Position numbers and translations under genes: made by a program. Below, one piece after another: positions 47,560 to 58,970 of a DNA stretch of 64,000 nt. Origin of the DNA: Posidonia oceanica (Eukaryota; Streptophyta; Magnoliopsida; Alismatales; Posidoniaceae). The number at the start of each line of letters is the position of its first letter. Position 1 is the stretch's first letter. The notes below the pieces were generated by a model that saw only the letters and a list, made by a program, of their open reading frames with translations, ran no database searches and was not told the DNA's origin. The stretch is taken from the NCBI GenBank assembly GCA_037176725.1, contig JAZBRS010000054.1, positions 16,200,001 through 16,264,000 of the forward strand, given 5' to 3'.

Positions 47560-49929
47560 GAATATCAACAAAAAAAAGAAAAATTACAATTATCCTCGAC
47601 ATTGACATATTTTTTGGAACGTTGCATGATTGCTTCATTTTTAACACTATCAAATACATCTTTTTCAACATAAGTTACTAGATTATCATTCATCTAATCA
47701 TCTTCTATTCGATTTCTCAATCGATTCTTCACAATATCCATTACGGAAAAAGACCTCTCAACTGATGTCGTTACAACTAATAGTGTCAATGCAAACTTGA
47801 GTAGCAAATAAACTAAAGGATATGAAACATCCTTTTTCCTCTCTACCATTGTCTCTGCTAAGATGCCAAGTCTTTCTAATTTGCAAAAATCATCATTGAA
47901 CGCATCTCATCAACGTATGTTTCTAACTCGTCATGAAGTACTCCACGGTCGAATCTAGAAAAATCACGTGGATAAAATTCAGCTAGACGGACCAACTTTT
48001 CTCGGTTATAAGCAAATAAGGAATTACTTGGGTCTAGACATGCTACACAAAGAAGCAACTCTGTATTTGCTTCAGTGAAACTGTTGTTCAACTCTTGAAG
48101 TTGCAAGTCTATGACAGCATAAAAAAATTCAACACGATAATGATGAAGATTTGTTACTTATGAAACTCTTCAACTTGATTGTCCTTCAACTATATATATT
48201 TCATTCATATCAGGTATGAGAATCTCATGCTTGACACAAAATGTGGAGACTTCTTTCAATAAATCAGCCCGTCCATCATCTCTCATTGTCTGCAAACGTC
48301 TTTTTGCTCGTGTAACTAGATTTACTGCATTTACAATATCTTGCTCTTTCTGTTGTAGAGCTTGTGACAATACATGTATTATTGCCAACAAATTTCTCAT
48401 AAAGTACAAGCTAATGACAAAATCAAAAGTTTCAATAATCTTAAAAGTGAACGAGCTTCAATTCTTTGTTCAAACTTTATCCCATTTTCTGTATATCTTC
48501 AAGAACACCGAGCACTGAAGGGAACGAGACAATCATGCTAAACAATGGTCCATAATGTGAACTCCAACGAGTTTCACCAGCACGTTTCAAACCAGTTTCT
48601 TGATTCAAACCTTTTCCTATTGAAAGTTCTTCTCTCTGTAGAGCATCAAAAATTTCTTGTGCTTGCTTTTCACGAAGTTTATCATGACACTTGCATGAAG
48701 ATCCAATAACATTAATCACATTTGTAACAAAAGTAAAGAGATCATCGATTTGATCAACTTTTTTTGCCACACCTACTAATGCCAATTGAAGTTGACGTGC
48801 AAAACAATGGATGTAATGTGCAGACTAATTCTCTATCAAGATTAATGCTTGAAGCCCAATGAACTTGCCTGACATGTTACTAGCTCCATCATAACTTTGA
48901 TCGCATAGCCTACATGTACTCAATCCATGTCTAGAGAATAATTCATCAATTTTTTCTTTCAATGTTACAGCATAAGCGTCCTTCATATGAAGAATTCCTA
49001 GAAATCTTTCAATTACTTGACCATTATTGTTAACAAAACATAGAACAACAGACATTTGTTCTTTTATTGACACATCACGAGATTCATCAACCAACAGAGC
49101 AAAGAAAGAATCACCAATCTCTTCGATTATGCAATTAGTAGTTTCAACTGCACAACAATTTACAATTTGCTTTTAAATATCATGGGAAGTAAGCTTGTTA
49201 TTTCTAGGAGCATTATTATCCCATAACTTTTGAAAATCTTCATGCAAACTAGTGAGAGATCTCTAAAGTTCTAAATAATTTCCTCAATTATTTGACTTTT
49301 CTGATTCATCATGACCTCGAAAAGCTAATCCCTGTCTTAAAAGAAAGCGAATGATTGCTATTGATGTGTTTAAACGTCTTCTATATTCCCCATCATTTTG
49401 ACCCAAGTGCTTTGCAAATACTGTCACAATTTGCTCATTTTCATTCATCAAAATTTCATATTTCTTCTTCGCTTGATTGTGAGCACTAAACATATCTCCA
49501 ACATGAGTTCCAATTCTCTTAGTCTTCTTCCAATTTATGAAGCCATCAACAACAAAAGCATCATCGCCGACGCCATCTGGTTTAAAAAGATAGCGAAAAA
49601 GACAATTGACAGCATCTTTCTCTACGTTATATTCCAACCAGTCTTTGTACTTCTCATTAGCAAATAAATCTTCAATGAACTTTCGATACTGGCCTTGAAT
49701 CAACTTTGAAGGAAATGCATATCCAAAAGGTTGAGTTGGCTTTCTTAGAAGATAAGCTATTCGATTCTTATTTCTATCGTTGTAGTGATAACTAGACAAC
49801 CTTGGTCTTACTAGGACCAGTAAGAATATTTTCTAAATCAATCTCTACTTGACGATGCTTTGAAGAATGCCCAACTTCTTTGTTATTTTGATTTCTTGCT
49901 CTTGGTATTTTTGTCACAAATCTATCCAT
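47560..49929 (-). pseudogene. DUF4371 / hAT-like transposase (zinc finger MYM-type 1-like), decayed
   Basis: Reading from the Met at 49,929: MDRFVTKIPRARNQ; then, after a frameshift near 49,800, SSYHYNDRNKNRIAYL, KYKDWLEYNVEKDAVNCLF, FINWKKTKRIGTHVGD, RFLLRQGLAFRGHDESE (TTF-type finger and DUF4371 start). After a stop: LLVDESRDVSIKEQMSVVL, VIERFLGILH, CDQSYDGASNMSGKFIGLQA, YIHCFARQLQLALVGVAKK, ETRWSSHYG. The C-terminal hAT dimerisation part is LTLLVVTTSVERSFSVMDIV, KNRLRNRI (about 47,690-47,780). Domain order and spacing match plant DUF4371/hAT proteins. At least four stops and a frameshift make it non-functional. The element's left end is probably near 47,405 (GTGGCAGAGTTAGGAATTTT); its right end was not found and may lie beyond the copia insertion. 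Confidence 0.88.
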
Positions 49930-50968
49930 AACTCTACATAGAAAGAAAAGAGAAAAAGATGCCACAACATGATCAAACTAGTAGAAAATTAAACAAGTCG
50001 ACAACAATAAGTGACATTCCTAATAAACAATCAAGCAATCAAGCAAGAATACTTAACATGTGACATAACTCAAACATAAAAATAAAGTGGTCTAGAAAGA
50101 TTGTCATGTTACCTTAGACTTGTTCTTGGAAAAATAAGGAGTCAAAAATGGGTTTAAATCCTTCAAATTCAAAAACATATCATGTTATCCGAAGTTCTGG
50201 GTTGCATAGAACTGAAATCCTATATCATCAACGAATTTCATTGTTTCACTGCTAAGAGCACCATAAGCACACGAAAATTTTTAAATTGACAATAACGGTA
50301 GAAAACTACCTTTATAAAATAGATGAACGACAAAGCCACAATCCAGGCTTAAATTCTATCCAGATGGTAAAATTAATGAACGAAGAAGGAGAACAATTTT
50401 AAAACCAAGGTATCTAGTAATCCAGAGAAGAAAGATTATTTAAAACCTGCAAGGAAGGAATGTAGATCAAGAAAGTTAAACTGTGGACGGTGGTGGAGAT
50501 TATACATCCAATCATCCAATGTGGCATTGTATCAAAAGGCTAAAATTAAGAAACAGAGTTACTGAGTTACAGAGATCATTGAAAGAAGGAGAAAAATGAA
50601 AAACTACCTATGGTGGAGGCTCGCGGCTGCTGGCTCGTCGAGGGAGGGGGATCGCCTGTGGGCTGTGGAGGCTCGCCGCCGTCGTCAGAGTCTGGAGGAA
50701 CCTAGGGTTGAGGAGGAGGACTGTTAGAAGTTGGTTACTACTTGGAAGACTGTGGAGGAGGAGTGGAGGACTGGAGAAGTCGAGGAGATCTACCACTGGA
50801 GGAGGAGGATTGGAGGAGTCGAGGATCTCCTCGCGACCTCGCTTGTCGGTCGTCGCCATCGCCACTCACCCGCCGTTGGGATGCTAGGTGGAGATTGGAG
50901 TCGGAGCCTTGCTGACTTTGTGGACTGCCAGATAGAGTGGTTTCTCTTCTTCGGTTCTTGGACGGTTG
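49930..50968. other. Upstream part of the DUF4371-type element, no gene assigned
   Basis: AT-rich to 50,600, then GC-rich with overlapping ORFs on both strands (50,608-50,995). The GGAGGA-type composition keeps several frames open. The position suggests the 5' exon/UTR of the transposase gene on the minus strand, but I see no conserved protein in it. Confidence 0.3.
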
Positions 50969-51180
50969 TGTTGGAATATGGTCATTGAAGACCACGTAAC
51001 GATAAAGGAAGGAAATTTCACCCTCAAATCTCAGAGGTGGTTAGCGCGAAGGGTTATGAGGAGATTTCTTGCCTCCTTTATAAATGGGATTTGTCTCCCA
51101 TTTTGGGATGACTTTGATTCATCCTGGAGTACCTATATCCCAGAGCCCCAAACAACGATCATCACAAATCATTGCCATCA
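50969..51180 (+). repeat. 5' LTR of the copia element, 212 bp
   Basis: Starts TGTTGGAATATGG and ends ATTGCCATCA three bases before the primer site. The start was chosen because TGTTGGAATA is a common copia LTR start; the partner LTR is outside the window. Confidence 0.65.
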
Positions 51181-51183
51181 AAG

Positions 51184-51196
51184 TGGTATCAGAGCA
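51184..51196 (+). other. Primer-binding site, initiator tRNA-Met type
   Basis: TGGTATCAGAGCA, matching the 3' end complement of plant initiator tRNA-Met (TGGTATCAGAGC), directly downstream of the LTR end. Confidence 0.9.
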
Positions 51197-52083
51197 AGGA
51201 AATCTTACCTTTTCTGGCCGATCCTGCACGATCTCGTCCTCCTCCTCTTATGGTTGTCTTCTTCTATTTAAGTCTGGGATGAATCAAGCCACAAAATCAA
51301 GTCTCTCCTTCCGCTAGACATCAATCTTCCTCCTCGCGAACCAACGATTCGTCTGCGGCCTTCGATCCAGCCTCCGATCTTCCACTTGCGGCTTCCGGAT
51401 CAAACCCCCACCACTAGCACCACATCCGGCCTTTTCCTCTATGATTTGGCCCACCCCCTTGCGACCTGACCTCCTTCCATCACGATCCAAACCCCCCCTT
51501 CCCCCGGGGTTTCGGTCACGATCGCCCTCACCGTGCCTTCGGCTTCACTGCGATTCCAGCTTCTCCCCTCCCGATCGACCTCACTGCGCCTCCGGCCCTC
51601 TACGACTTTGGCCCCCCTTGCAGCCTCGCACCGCCTTAGTTCCCTCTCTCTTTCTCCTTACATGGCCCGACGGTTTGTCTTTCCTTTGTTTTAATTTAAC
51701 TGTTACGACATTATTCATTTGGTTTCATCTGTTGGGTTTTATCGATTAAAAAAGAAAGGTCGAAACTTTACTGTCATGGTTTCATCTATTGGGTTTATTT
51801 TACTGCTCGTTTATTTGTACAAATGTTTTAAGAGGGATTTGTTTCATCTTAGTTGATTATTGTTAATTGATTACTGTTTTGCATAGGATACACATATGTT
51901 TTATGTTAGTTTTATTCTTATTGTTAGTTAATCACTGCATCATTTAAGTTAATATCTATTTTATCTTAGTTGTATATAATTTTTGACACATTTATACATT
52001 CCGAATAGATTAAATTGATCTTGTTAAATATTGTTCAAGATAAAATTCTGAAATTAGAAAATTATCTTTCTAGATCTACTCAA
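51197..52083. other. Leader of the copia element
   Basis: Untranslated leader between the primer site and gag. The first part is C-rich (51,300-51,660), the rest T-rich. ORFs in the C-rich part are compositional. Confidence 0.6.
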
Positions 52084-52861
52084 ATGGTTGCTAGCAAGTT
52101 GATCACCAATGAGTTGACAAAAATCGAGAAATTGAATGGAATAAATTATGAAATGTGGCACTGGAAAATAAAATATACCCTAATTTATGATAATCTGGAG
52201 TATGTCATTGAATCCAATGCTCTGGAACTTGACAATAATGCTTCTAAGGTGGAAGTTAAGAAACAGGAGAAATGGCAAGAAATCTCATGTTCATGTTCAT
52301 GGGAGATAGTCTCATCAAATTCTTTGAGACTTACGACACTTCATAAAGTCTGTGGAATGTTCTAAAGGAGAAATATGATAAAACCACTGAAATCAATACT
52401 CAATTCCTCCTTCAGAAGTATAACTCTTGCAAAATGCAAGAGGGACAGAGTGTCGTAGAACACGTGAACAACATGATTATCATGAAAAAAGATTTATCTA
52501 TTATTGGAACTTCTATTCTAGAAAAACTGCAAGTGGCAACTATACTTAATAGTTTGCCAAATAGTTTTGATATGGTGACTACAACAATGAGATTAATCTC
52601 ATCCCTTCAACTCTCAGAATTGCCAGCAAGGTTGGAAACTGAACAAGAAATCATGACTAGCTGCCGGAAGCAAGAGTTGTATCTGGAAGAAGCAAATATT
52701 GCGCATCGGAAGCCCAAGAATGACAAAGACCAGAACAGAAGGACTGGACCGAATAAGACACAATTCAAACCCAACCAATCATAGGCAAAGACGCCACGGG
52801 GATCTTGCCATCTGTGTGGTCGATTTGGCCACTATAGAACAAATTGTCCAAACAAGGATGG
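52084..52861 (+). pseudogene. copia gag (Retrotran_gag_2/UBN2 type with CCHC knuckle), frameshifted
   Basis: Starts MVASKLITNELTKIEKLNG, then YEMWHWKIKYTLIYDNLEYV, typical of copia gag. A frameshift near 52,345 moves the frame to SLWNVLKEKYDKT, QFLLQKYNSCKMQEGQSVVE, LPNSFDMVTTTMRLISSLQL. A stop precedes the zinc knuckle CHLCGRFGHYRTNCP (CX2CX4HX4C). The frame breaks at NKDG where Y1 is inserted and resumes at 57,113 as GNKGKAS. The protein would have formed the virus-like particle; this copy is dead. Confidence 0.88.
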
Positions 52862-53100
52862 TGTAGATATCCCATTTTGACAGACTTTCAGTTAGAGAAT
52901 CTTTGGTGATCTATTCAGTTTGTGGCATAGTGAAACCCAATTCCAAATCTTAAACTAATCCAGAATATTTCAAATACACAAAACCCAACATCACAAGCTT
53001 TCATAAAGCCCAAAACCCATTGGTGGGTCAAGGACAAGGAAATGGGCCCGGATTCCACTGTACAGGCCCATTCCACTGAGTTGCATGCTTGGTCGCCACT

Positions 53101-54371
53101 TGATGAGTACATTATTCTTACATGTTTTATGTCATATATTTATCTCTTTTGTTTATAAATAATATTACTCGAGGTGTTTTGTGCAATTTTTGTAGGAACT
53201 TTGGACCTGAAAGAAAAGAGAAAAAGAAGGAAGAGAAAGAATAAAAGATAAAAAGAATGCAAATCCAAGGATGAAAGAAATGCAAATCCATGCAAGAGGT
53301 CAAATACACTTTTTCCATGTGTGTAAATACGAGGAGGAAGATAAGATAACAGAATTGACCAAGTCAGAGCTAATCCAAAGCCACTTGTACGCCTCCTAGG
53401 CGCCCAAGTGCGCATCCGGCGCCTGGAAGGCGCCCGGATATGAAGACGTTGACTCAGTCTTTTTCTGTTACCTTGATCACTTGTAAATATCCTGTATTTG
53501 AATTTTAGTTTTAGGATTTTTATCTGGATTTGTCTCCGTGATAACTAAGTCCTTATAAGCCTATAAAAGGGATCCCTTGTGTAGATCTAAGGGGGAAGCT
53601 TCATCTTCCACATTTAGGCTTAGACTCTCTTCTTCCATTTTTTTAGAGTTCTTCAAGTTCATTTTCTGTAATCTTAGTTTTTATTAATACAAGTTCATTT
53701 TTTATCTTAATTATGTTTTGCTCTTCTCTTTCCCTATCTTTTATTTTGATGTTTTCCATTATCATGCTTAGCTAAGTTTCTAGATCTAGGGTTTAGATGA
53801 AGTTTATGTAATTTTATATGTTATGATTAAGTTCCTCTTTGTCTTCTCATGCTTAAATGTTATGATTACTTAGACTAGATGTATATTGCATGAATCTCTA
53901 TTATATCGATAAACTTTGATAGATTAATATTGATTATATCTTTTTAATCTATGCTTAGGGAAGAATAATTAGGGATCATGTGTATAATCTTAGATCTAAA
54001 GTATATCATTTGATTTAGTTTGATTTGTGTGATTTTATCTTAGGACTTGATAATCTATGGTGTATTGCATATAGATTATGCTTGTTAGGATAAGAACCAT
54101 TGAGTTAAACTATTTAGATCATGAAGAGAGACAGAGAGTGGATTTAATCATGCATTTGTATTTTACATAAATGGATTCGAAACCCTAGGTTTTAATTAAT
54201 TTGATTACATCTTCTAGTTTTAGTTCTTAATCATTATCACTTTCAAACACCTTTCAATAACTGATAATTAATCATTGTGTTTTGAAACTCTATTCTCTAT
54301 GGGATCGACCTGTATTTGTATCCGTACTACATAGTACACCGTGCATTTGAGATTAATTAAAATTCACATCA
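53101..54371 (+). mobile_element. X-family solo LTR, 1,271 bp, inside Y1
   Basis: Starts TGATGAGTACATTATTC, ends AAAATTCACATCA, with target duplication CCACT at 53,096-53,100 and 54,372-54,376. It aligns full length with the reverse complement of the X LTRs (ATAAATAATATTACTCGA, TATAAAAGGGATCC). It is in sense orientation on the plus strand, opposite to the other X copies. Its divergence is between that of the full-length element's LTRs and an old relic. Confidence 0.92.
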
Positions 54372-54462
54372 CCACTCGTAGAGGCAACTAGACCTTGTCG
54401 CCATTCGCAGAGGCGACTAGATCCTGTCGCAACTCTAAGCGGCGACTAGGTTTGTCGCCAGC
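54372..54462. repeat. ~35-bp GTCGCC/GGCGACTAG tandem repeat in Y1
   Basis: Three or more units of the form GTCGCCA(T/C)TCG(C/T)AGAGGCGACTAGATCCT. The array starts before the X solo LTR (GTCGCCACT at 53,092), so the solo LTR inserted into the repeat. Confidence 0.7.
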
Positions 54463-55500
54463 GTGACCGGCAATTTTCTGCAACTCAGGCCACTGCTTGA
54501 ATTTCTTCCCACCTGCCACCACCGGTCACCTCCTCCGCCGCGCAGCCTGCCACCCCGTCCTCTCCCACACTTACTTTCCGCTACCTCCACGCACTACATG
54601 CCAACAACCACTTACTTCTCTGCCACCGGTCACCCTCTCAACTGGCGGCCTTCCCGCTCTCTCCCAAGCCACTGATCGACCGTCCACTTCCTCTACAACC
54701 GACGACTTCTTCGTCGTCCTTCCTTGCCTGCACTTGTGCCATTTACTTCCTCGACTGCCAAGCCCGCTCTTAGCCACCCTCACTGCCACCACCTGCTCCA
54801 CTGAGCTCTTGGCCAGTGAACAAAACTACATGCACCCATCACTGTTTCGACCACCACACCCACAATAGAGAATCCCCAGAGAGAATTCGAGCACCTCAGA
54901 GCGATTCCCTTCTTCCCTTGTGCGTTCCAGTGAGAATTCAAGCCTTCCCAAGCCTCCCACACCTCGCCGTGCCACGGGAACCCATCGCCGGCCTTCTTCC
55001 CCAACGCCGTTCGTCTTCTCCGGCGAGCCACAGAGGTGATATACCTCACCCCATTGCATGTTTAAGGGTTTGGGAACATTCCCGGACCTCCTCCCTTCGC
55101 GGCCGAACCATCCGGCGGCCTCCTTGTGCTCTCGACCGTGCCAACGGCCGATGACGTGCGGCAACCCCAGCCAACAGCTAGCGGAGGCGGGAAAGAGGCA
55201 CTTGCCTCTTTTCTTAGCCCACGAGCACTCCCACATCTCCTCCTCGTTCCCTCGATGCTTCCTAGCTGACTTGTTGGGTCGCTGGTCGCTCACACGGCCA
55301 GCCTTCGACGAGCTCCGGCGGTGCAAGGAGGAAGAGGTGGGTGGAGCGCTCTAAGCCACCATTTTCCACACCGAAGTTGTGGCTGGGTTTGTGGGAACGT
55401 CGTCGATGTTCTCTGATCCTCCCTAGCCTTTTCTGCTTTGCCTGGAGCGAGCAGTTCATCGTTGAAGTTCGATCATCGGACTGCCAAATCAACCGTCGCT
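54463..55500. other. GC-rich block of Y1, no confident gene
   Basis: Overlapping ORFs on both strands (for example 54,826-55,326 minus and 54,497-54,868 plus) reflect GC-rich composition rather than conserved protein. I recognise no domain. Confidence 0.4.
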
Positions 55501-56560
55501 GCAAGTGGCGACTGACCTGCAACTTTGAACTGTCGTCGGCCGATCTTTGGGCCGATGCTTCGGGCTATCCAGGTCATCATTTTGCTTGATTCTTGTATGT
55601 CTGTGATCTTGGATGAATGCTTTTCAATGTCATATACTTGGTTGCTTGCTTTGTATCGCGTGTGGTGTGAGATTTGGCTCTGAAGTCCACTGTTCGGACT
55701 GTCTGATTTGCAGAGGTGTCGTCGGTTTCACCGGCGACTAACTTGCAACTTTGGCAGTCCACCGGCCAGACTTTGAGTCGGTGTATCTCGTTACCCAAGC
55801 CTCTGTTTTAAGTGATTTTTGTTTCCTTGTAATCGTGGTTGATTGCTCTACAGTTTTGTATCTTTAGTTTTCAATCTTTCATGGCTTTGGGTGCAGGATT
55901 TGGTCATGTAGTTTGGTCCTGGACTACCAGTTGAGCCGCTGCTCACACCGGCGACTCGACTGTATTTTTAACAGTCCACCGGTCGGACTTTAGGCCGTCG
56001 TATCTCGTTACCTATATTTCCATTTTACAAAGTGATTGCATAGTTTTAATCTTGGATATGCCATCTTTAATTCTGTATGCTTGGTTTCCTGTTTTGCATA
56101 GTCTACATAGCTTGTTTTTGGTAGCAAAGGCTACTGCTTGAGAGTACTGTGCATGGCTTTGTCACTTGGGAGCACGGCGACTTGTTTAGGTGCCTCTCAC
56201 AGTGGCGACTTGGTCAGTTGCTGCTCTCAACGGCGACCCACGTTGCATTCCAAACAGTGGGCTGTGCCGCTCGCTCGCTGCCCTCTCGCTTTGTTGATCG
56301 ACTTGCTTTAATGCCAACTTTTATCTTAGGAATGCTATCTTTAATGCTATGTTGCCGGTTTTATGTTTCGCACGATTTTCTTAGCTTTCCTTAGCGATGA
56401 TTGCCACTGTGTTGGTAGCAGGGTATGTGCTCGATGTTGCCTGTGCTACCGGCGACAGGCACTGACTCCGCTTAGACCGGCGACCCCCGTAGTGATTCAG
56501 GTAGTAGGCATAGCCACTCCCGCTGTCACCTCTTTGTGTTATTCGACTCCTTTGGTTTTA
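55500..56560. repeat. Degenerate ~230-270-bp tandem repeats in Y1
   Basis: Five units, each with a GGCGACT/GGCGACC core followed ~20 bases later by CAGTCCACCGG or a diverged form. Core positions are about 55,505, 55,733, 55,962, 56,230 and 56,477. Between cores the units share phrases such as TATCTCGTTACC and GTTTCCTTGTAATC / TTTTAATCTTGGAT. Confidence 0.6.
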
Positions 56561-57112
56561 GTTTCGCTTTCCTCGTTTGTCTATCGCTTATTTGCAATGC
56601 TTTAACTTCAATTAATTGCTTTTAAACAAGGTTTGCTAAGCTTCGCATGGTTTTTAATTGCATATTGCATACCGCCTTAGGACGAATATAAATCGGCATT
56701 CATTTGCCAACATTTGCCACACAATAGCGGATCAGTTAAGAAAGACTGATTCCTCGGGCGTGTCTGGGGTGCCTAACATCTTCCCCGCACGTAACAAGAG
56801 TCCTTACCCTTTCTTTGGACTACATTGACTCTGTGTCACACACTTGGATTGGATTTTGCATGTTTTTGAAATGCATAGGTTTTCTTTGCATATTCCTTAC
56901 ACTGTTTTCCTAGTTTTTTCCGTTTTAATAAATTAGGTGGCGACTCATTGTCTTTTCTTTCATTTTCGTTTTGCATTCGTCTCTACTTTTTTTTAGTGTT
57001 TTCGAGTCGAATATCCCTCATCGGATCCACCCGCTAATAGTGGCCTACTATCGGTCGATGCATGCGAGCTTTGGCATCGTGCATGGACGCGCCGATTTTA
57101 AGGGTTATTATA

Positions 57113-57838
57113 GATGGAAACAAAGGCAAGGCATCAGAATAGAAAGGCAACAAGAGAGTCTTCATTGGCATAGTGGAATGCAATAACATTATTGCGACAA
57201 GCTCAAATGATTGATGGGTAGATTCTAGTGCTACCCATCATATTGCAAAGACAAGAAAAGGGCTAGATTTCTTAAATAAATTCAAATTTGGTGAGCAACG
57301 CATTTACATGGGAAGCAACACATATCTGGATGTAGAAGGCGTTGGCTCTTACCGCTTAGATTTGGGAGACAACATTATTATCTTGAAGGATATCTTCTAT
57401 GCATCTGGCATAAGGCGCAATCTCATTTCTGTACCTGCACTTATAAAGAATGGCTTGGAAGTTCGTTTTTATAATAAGCATGTGTCTATTAGAAAGGACA
57501 AGAAAGTACTTGCCATGGGAGTGTTTGTCCCAGAACATGATTTATTTCGTATTTCTGTAATAGATAATGAAATAAATAATGTAGATAGCATTTCTGATTA
57601 TTCTTTGTGCTTATTGTCTGATTGTAATTTATGGCATTTTAGATTAGCTCATCCTGGAAAATAAAAAATGGAACAAATGGTAAAATCGAATATTCTCCTA
57701 AATATTAATAAGGTGAAATTAACCCCATGTCAACATTGCTTAGTTGAAAAAATGACTAAGAAACCATTTGGTGTTGGACATAGGGGAAATGAATTATTAG
57801 TCTTACTACATTCAAATGTATGTAGTCCACTTAGTGTG
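57113..57838 (+). pseudogene. copia pol: protease and GAG-pre-integrase, with stops
   Basis: Resumes after Y1 as GNKGKASE-stop-KGNKRVFIG, then WVDSSATHHIAKTRKG, the aspartic protease site (usual DSGAT; here Gly is Ser) directly preceded by a TGA where Trp is usual. Then MGSNTYLDVEGVGSYRLDLG, IILKDIFYASGIRRNLISV, and the GAG-pre-integrase LWHFRLAHPGK-stop, CQHCLVEKMTKKPFG (HHCC zinc-binding residues), ending HSNVCSPLSV at the Y2 insertion. At least three in-frame stops show it is inactive. Confidence 0.9.
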
Positions 57839-58580
57839 TTTGGTAATCTAGGTGTTCAGATCGTCCATGTACACTGCTAGAAGCTCGCGTGCACCGATCG
57901 GAATCAGGCTTACTATAAGCGGCTATGTCTGAGGAGGAAGGCTCAACTCGAAAATACTTAAAACAGAGGAGAAAAGATAAGAAAAGAAGAAGATAAGACA
58001 GTTCAGAGTCGCCACTGTGTCTATTATATCGGGAGACAAGGAAAACCAGGGAAATATGTGAATGAACATGCAAAACCAAGCAAAGGGTGTAATGTAAAGG
58101 AAAACAAATGCAAATGAATGCAAATGAGATGACTCATGCCTAGGATAAGGGCAATATGGTCATTGCGGGCCAAAAGACTGGGCAAGGACTCCTGTTACGT
58201 GCGGGGAAGGTGTTAGGCACCCCCGACACGCCCGAGAATCGGTCTTTCTAGGCTTACGCTCGCATACGCAGGGAAATACAGGTTTAAATGCCTAAATGCC
58301 AATGAATGCTCAAAGGTGTGCTCTAAGTGATGGGATGCAATGCAAGGAAGTAAACGTGCAGTCTAAGTGCTCAGCAACGCTGTCTGTGTTCCGAACCGGG
58401 CGAACCCAGGTTCGTGAGAACTCCAGGCAGTAAGCATCACTGTCCTATATGCAAATGCAAGCGAGAAAGCAAAACGGTGGTAAAACCAAGCAATGCAGAC
58501 GACATGCAAGAGAAAACAGCATAAAACACGCAAAACAATGCGAGAAACGGAAACAGCACGCGAAACGGTGCCAAAACAAG

Positions 58581-58970
58581 GCGAGCACGCAAAATGATGC
58601 GAGAAAACAGAGCGGCACGCGAAACGGTACCAAAAGCGAAGCGAGCACGCAAAACGGTGCCAAAAGCAAAGCGGGCACGCAAAATAGTACCAAAGACAGA
58701 GCGGGCACGCAGAACGATGCCAAAAGCAAAGCGGGCAAGTAAAACGATGCCAAAGACAGAGCGGGCACGCAAAACGGTGCTAAAAGGAAAGCGGACACGC
58801 AAAACGGTACCAAAAGTGAAGTGGACACTCAAAACGGTGCCAAAGACAGAGCGGGCACGCAGAACGGTGCCAAAAGCAAAGCGGGCACGCAAAACGGTGC
58901 CAAAGACAAAGCTGACACGCAAAACGGTGTCAAAAGGAAAGCGAGCACGCAAAATGGTGTCAAGAGCGAA
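58581..58970. repeat. 30-bp minisatellite, 13 units
   Basis: 390 bases in 13 near-perfect 30-bp units (the first two are 31 and 29). The unit is GCGGGCACGCAAAACGGTGC followed by CAAAAGCAAA or CAAAGACAGA. The two forms alternate over much of the array, suggesting a 60-bp higher-order unit. As 30 is divisible by 3, several frames stay open on both strands and give apparent 10-residue-repeat proteins. Confidence 0.92.

Larger units (their letters stand above)
52862..57112 (-). mobile_element. Y1: Y-family long-LTR element in reverse orientation, with nested X solo LTR
   Basis: Target duplication GATGG at 52,857-52,861 and 57,113-57,117. The left end TGTAGATATCCCATTTTGAC is the reverse complement of the Y 3' end (compare Y2 ...GTCAAAATGGGGTGTCAACA). 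The right end, reversed, aligns with the Y2 start through CGTCCATG, AGCTCGC, ACTCGAAAA and the block TTACGTGCGGGGAAGGTGTT (minus strand, near 56,790). Without the X solo LTR it is ~2.98 kb. No terminal direct repeats, primer site or pol genes were seen, so I interpret it as a solo LTR of a long-LTR (possibly Ogre/Tat-like) element. The middle is unrelated to that of Y2. Confidence 0.8.

Noticed and set aside
51184..51196. Match to initiator tRNA-Met sequence as a possible tRNA gene
   Set aside because: Only the 3'-end complement is present, directly after an LTR; it is a primer-binding site.
53140..53415. 91-residue minus-strand ORF shared with ORFs at 21,896 and 30,382
   Set aside because: It is the same LTR sequence of family X in three places; no sign of protein function.
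57831..57880. Continuation of the copia pol frame into residues after LSV (…FGNLGVQIVHVHC)
   Set aside because: These residues come from the start of Y2; the true continuation (KTYINMEYF) is found after 63,827.
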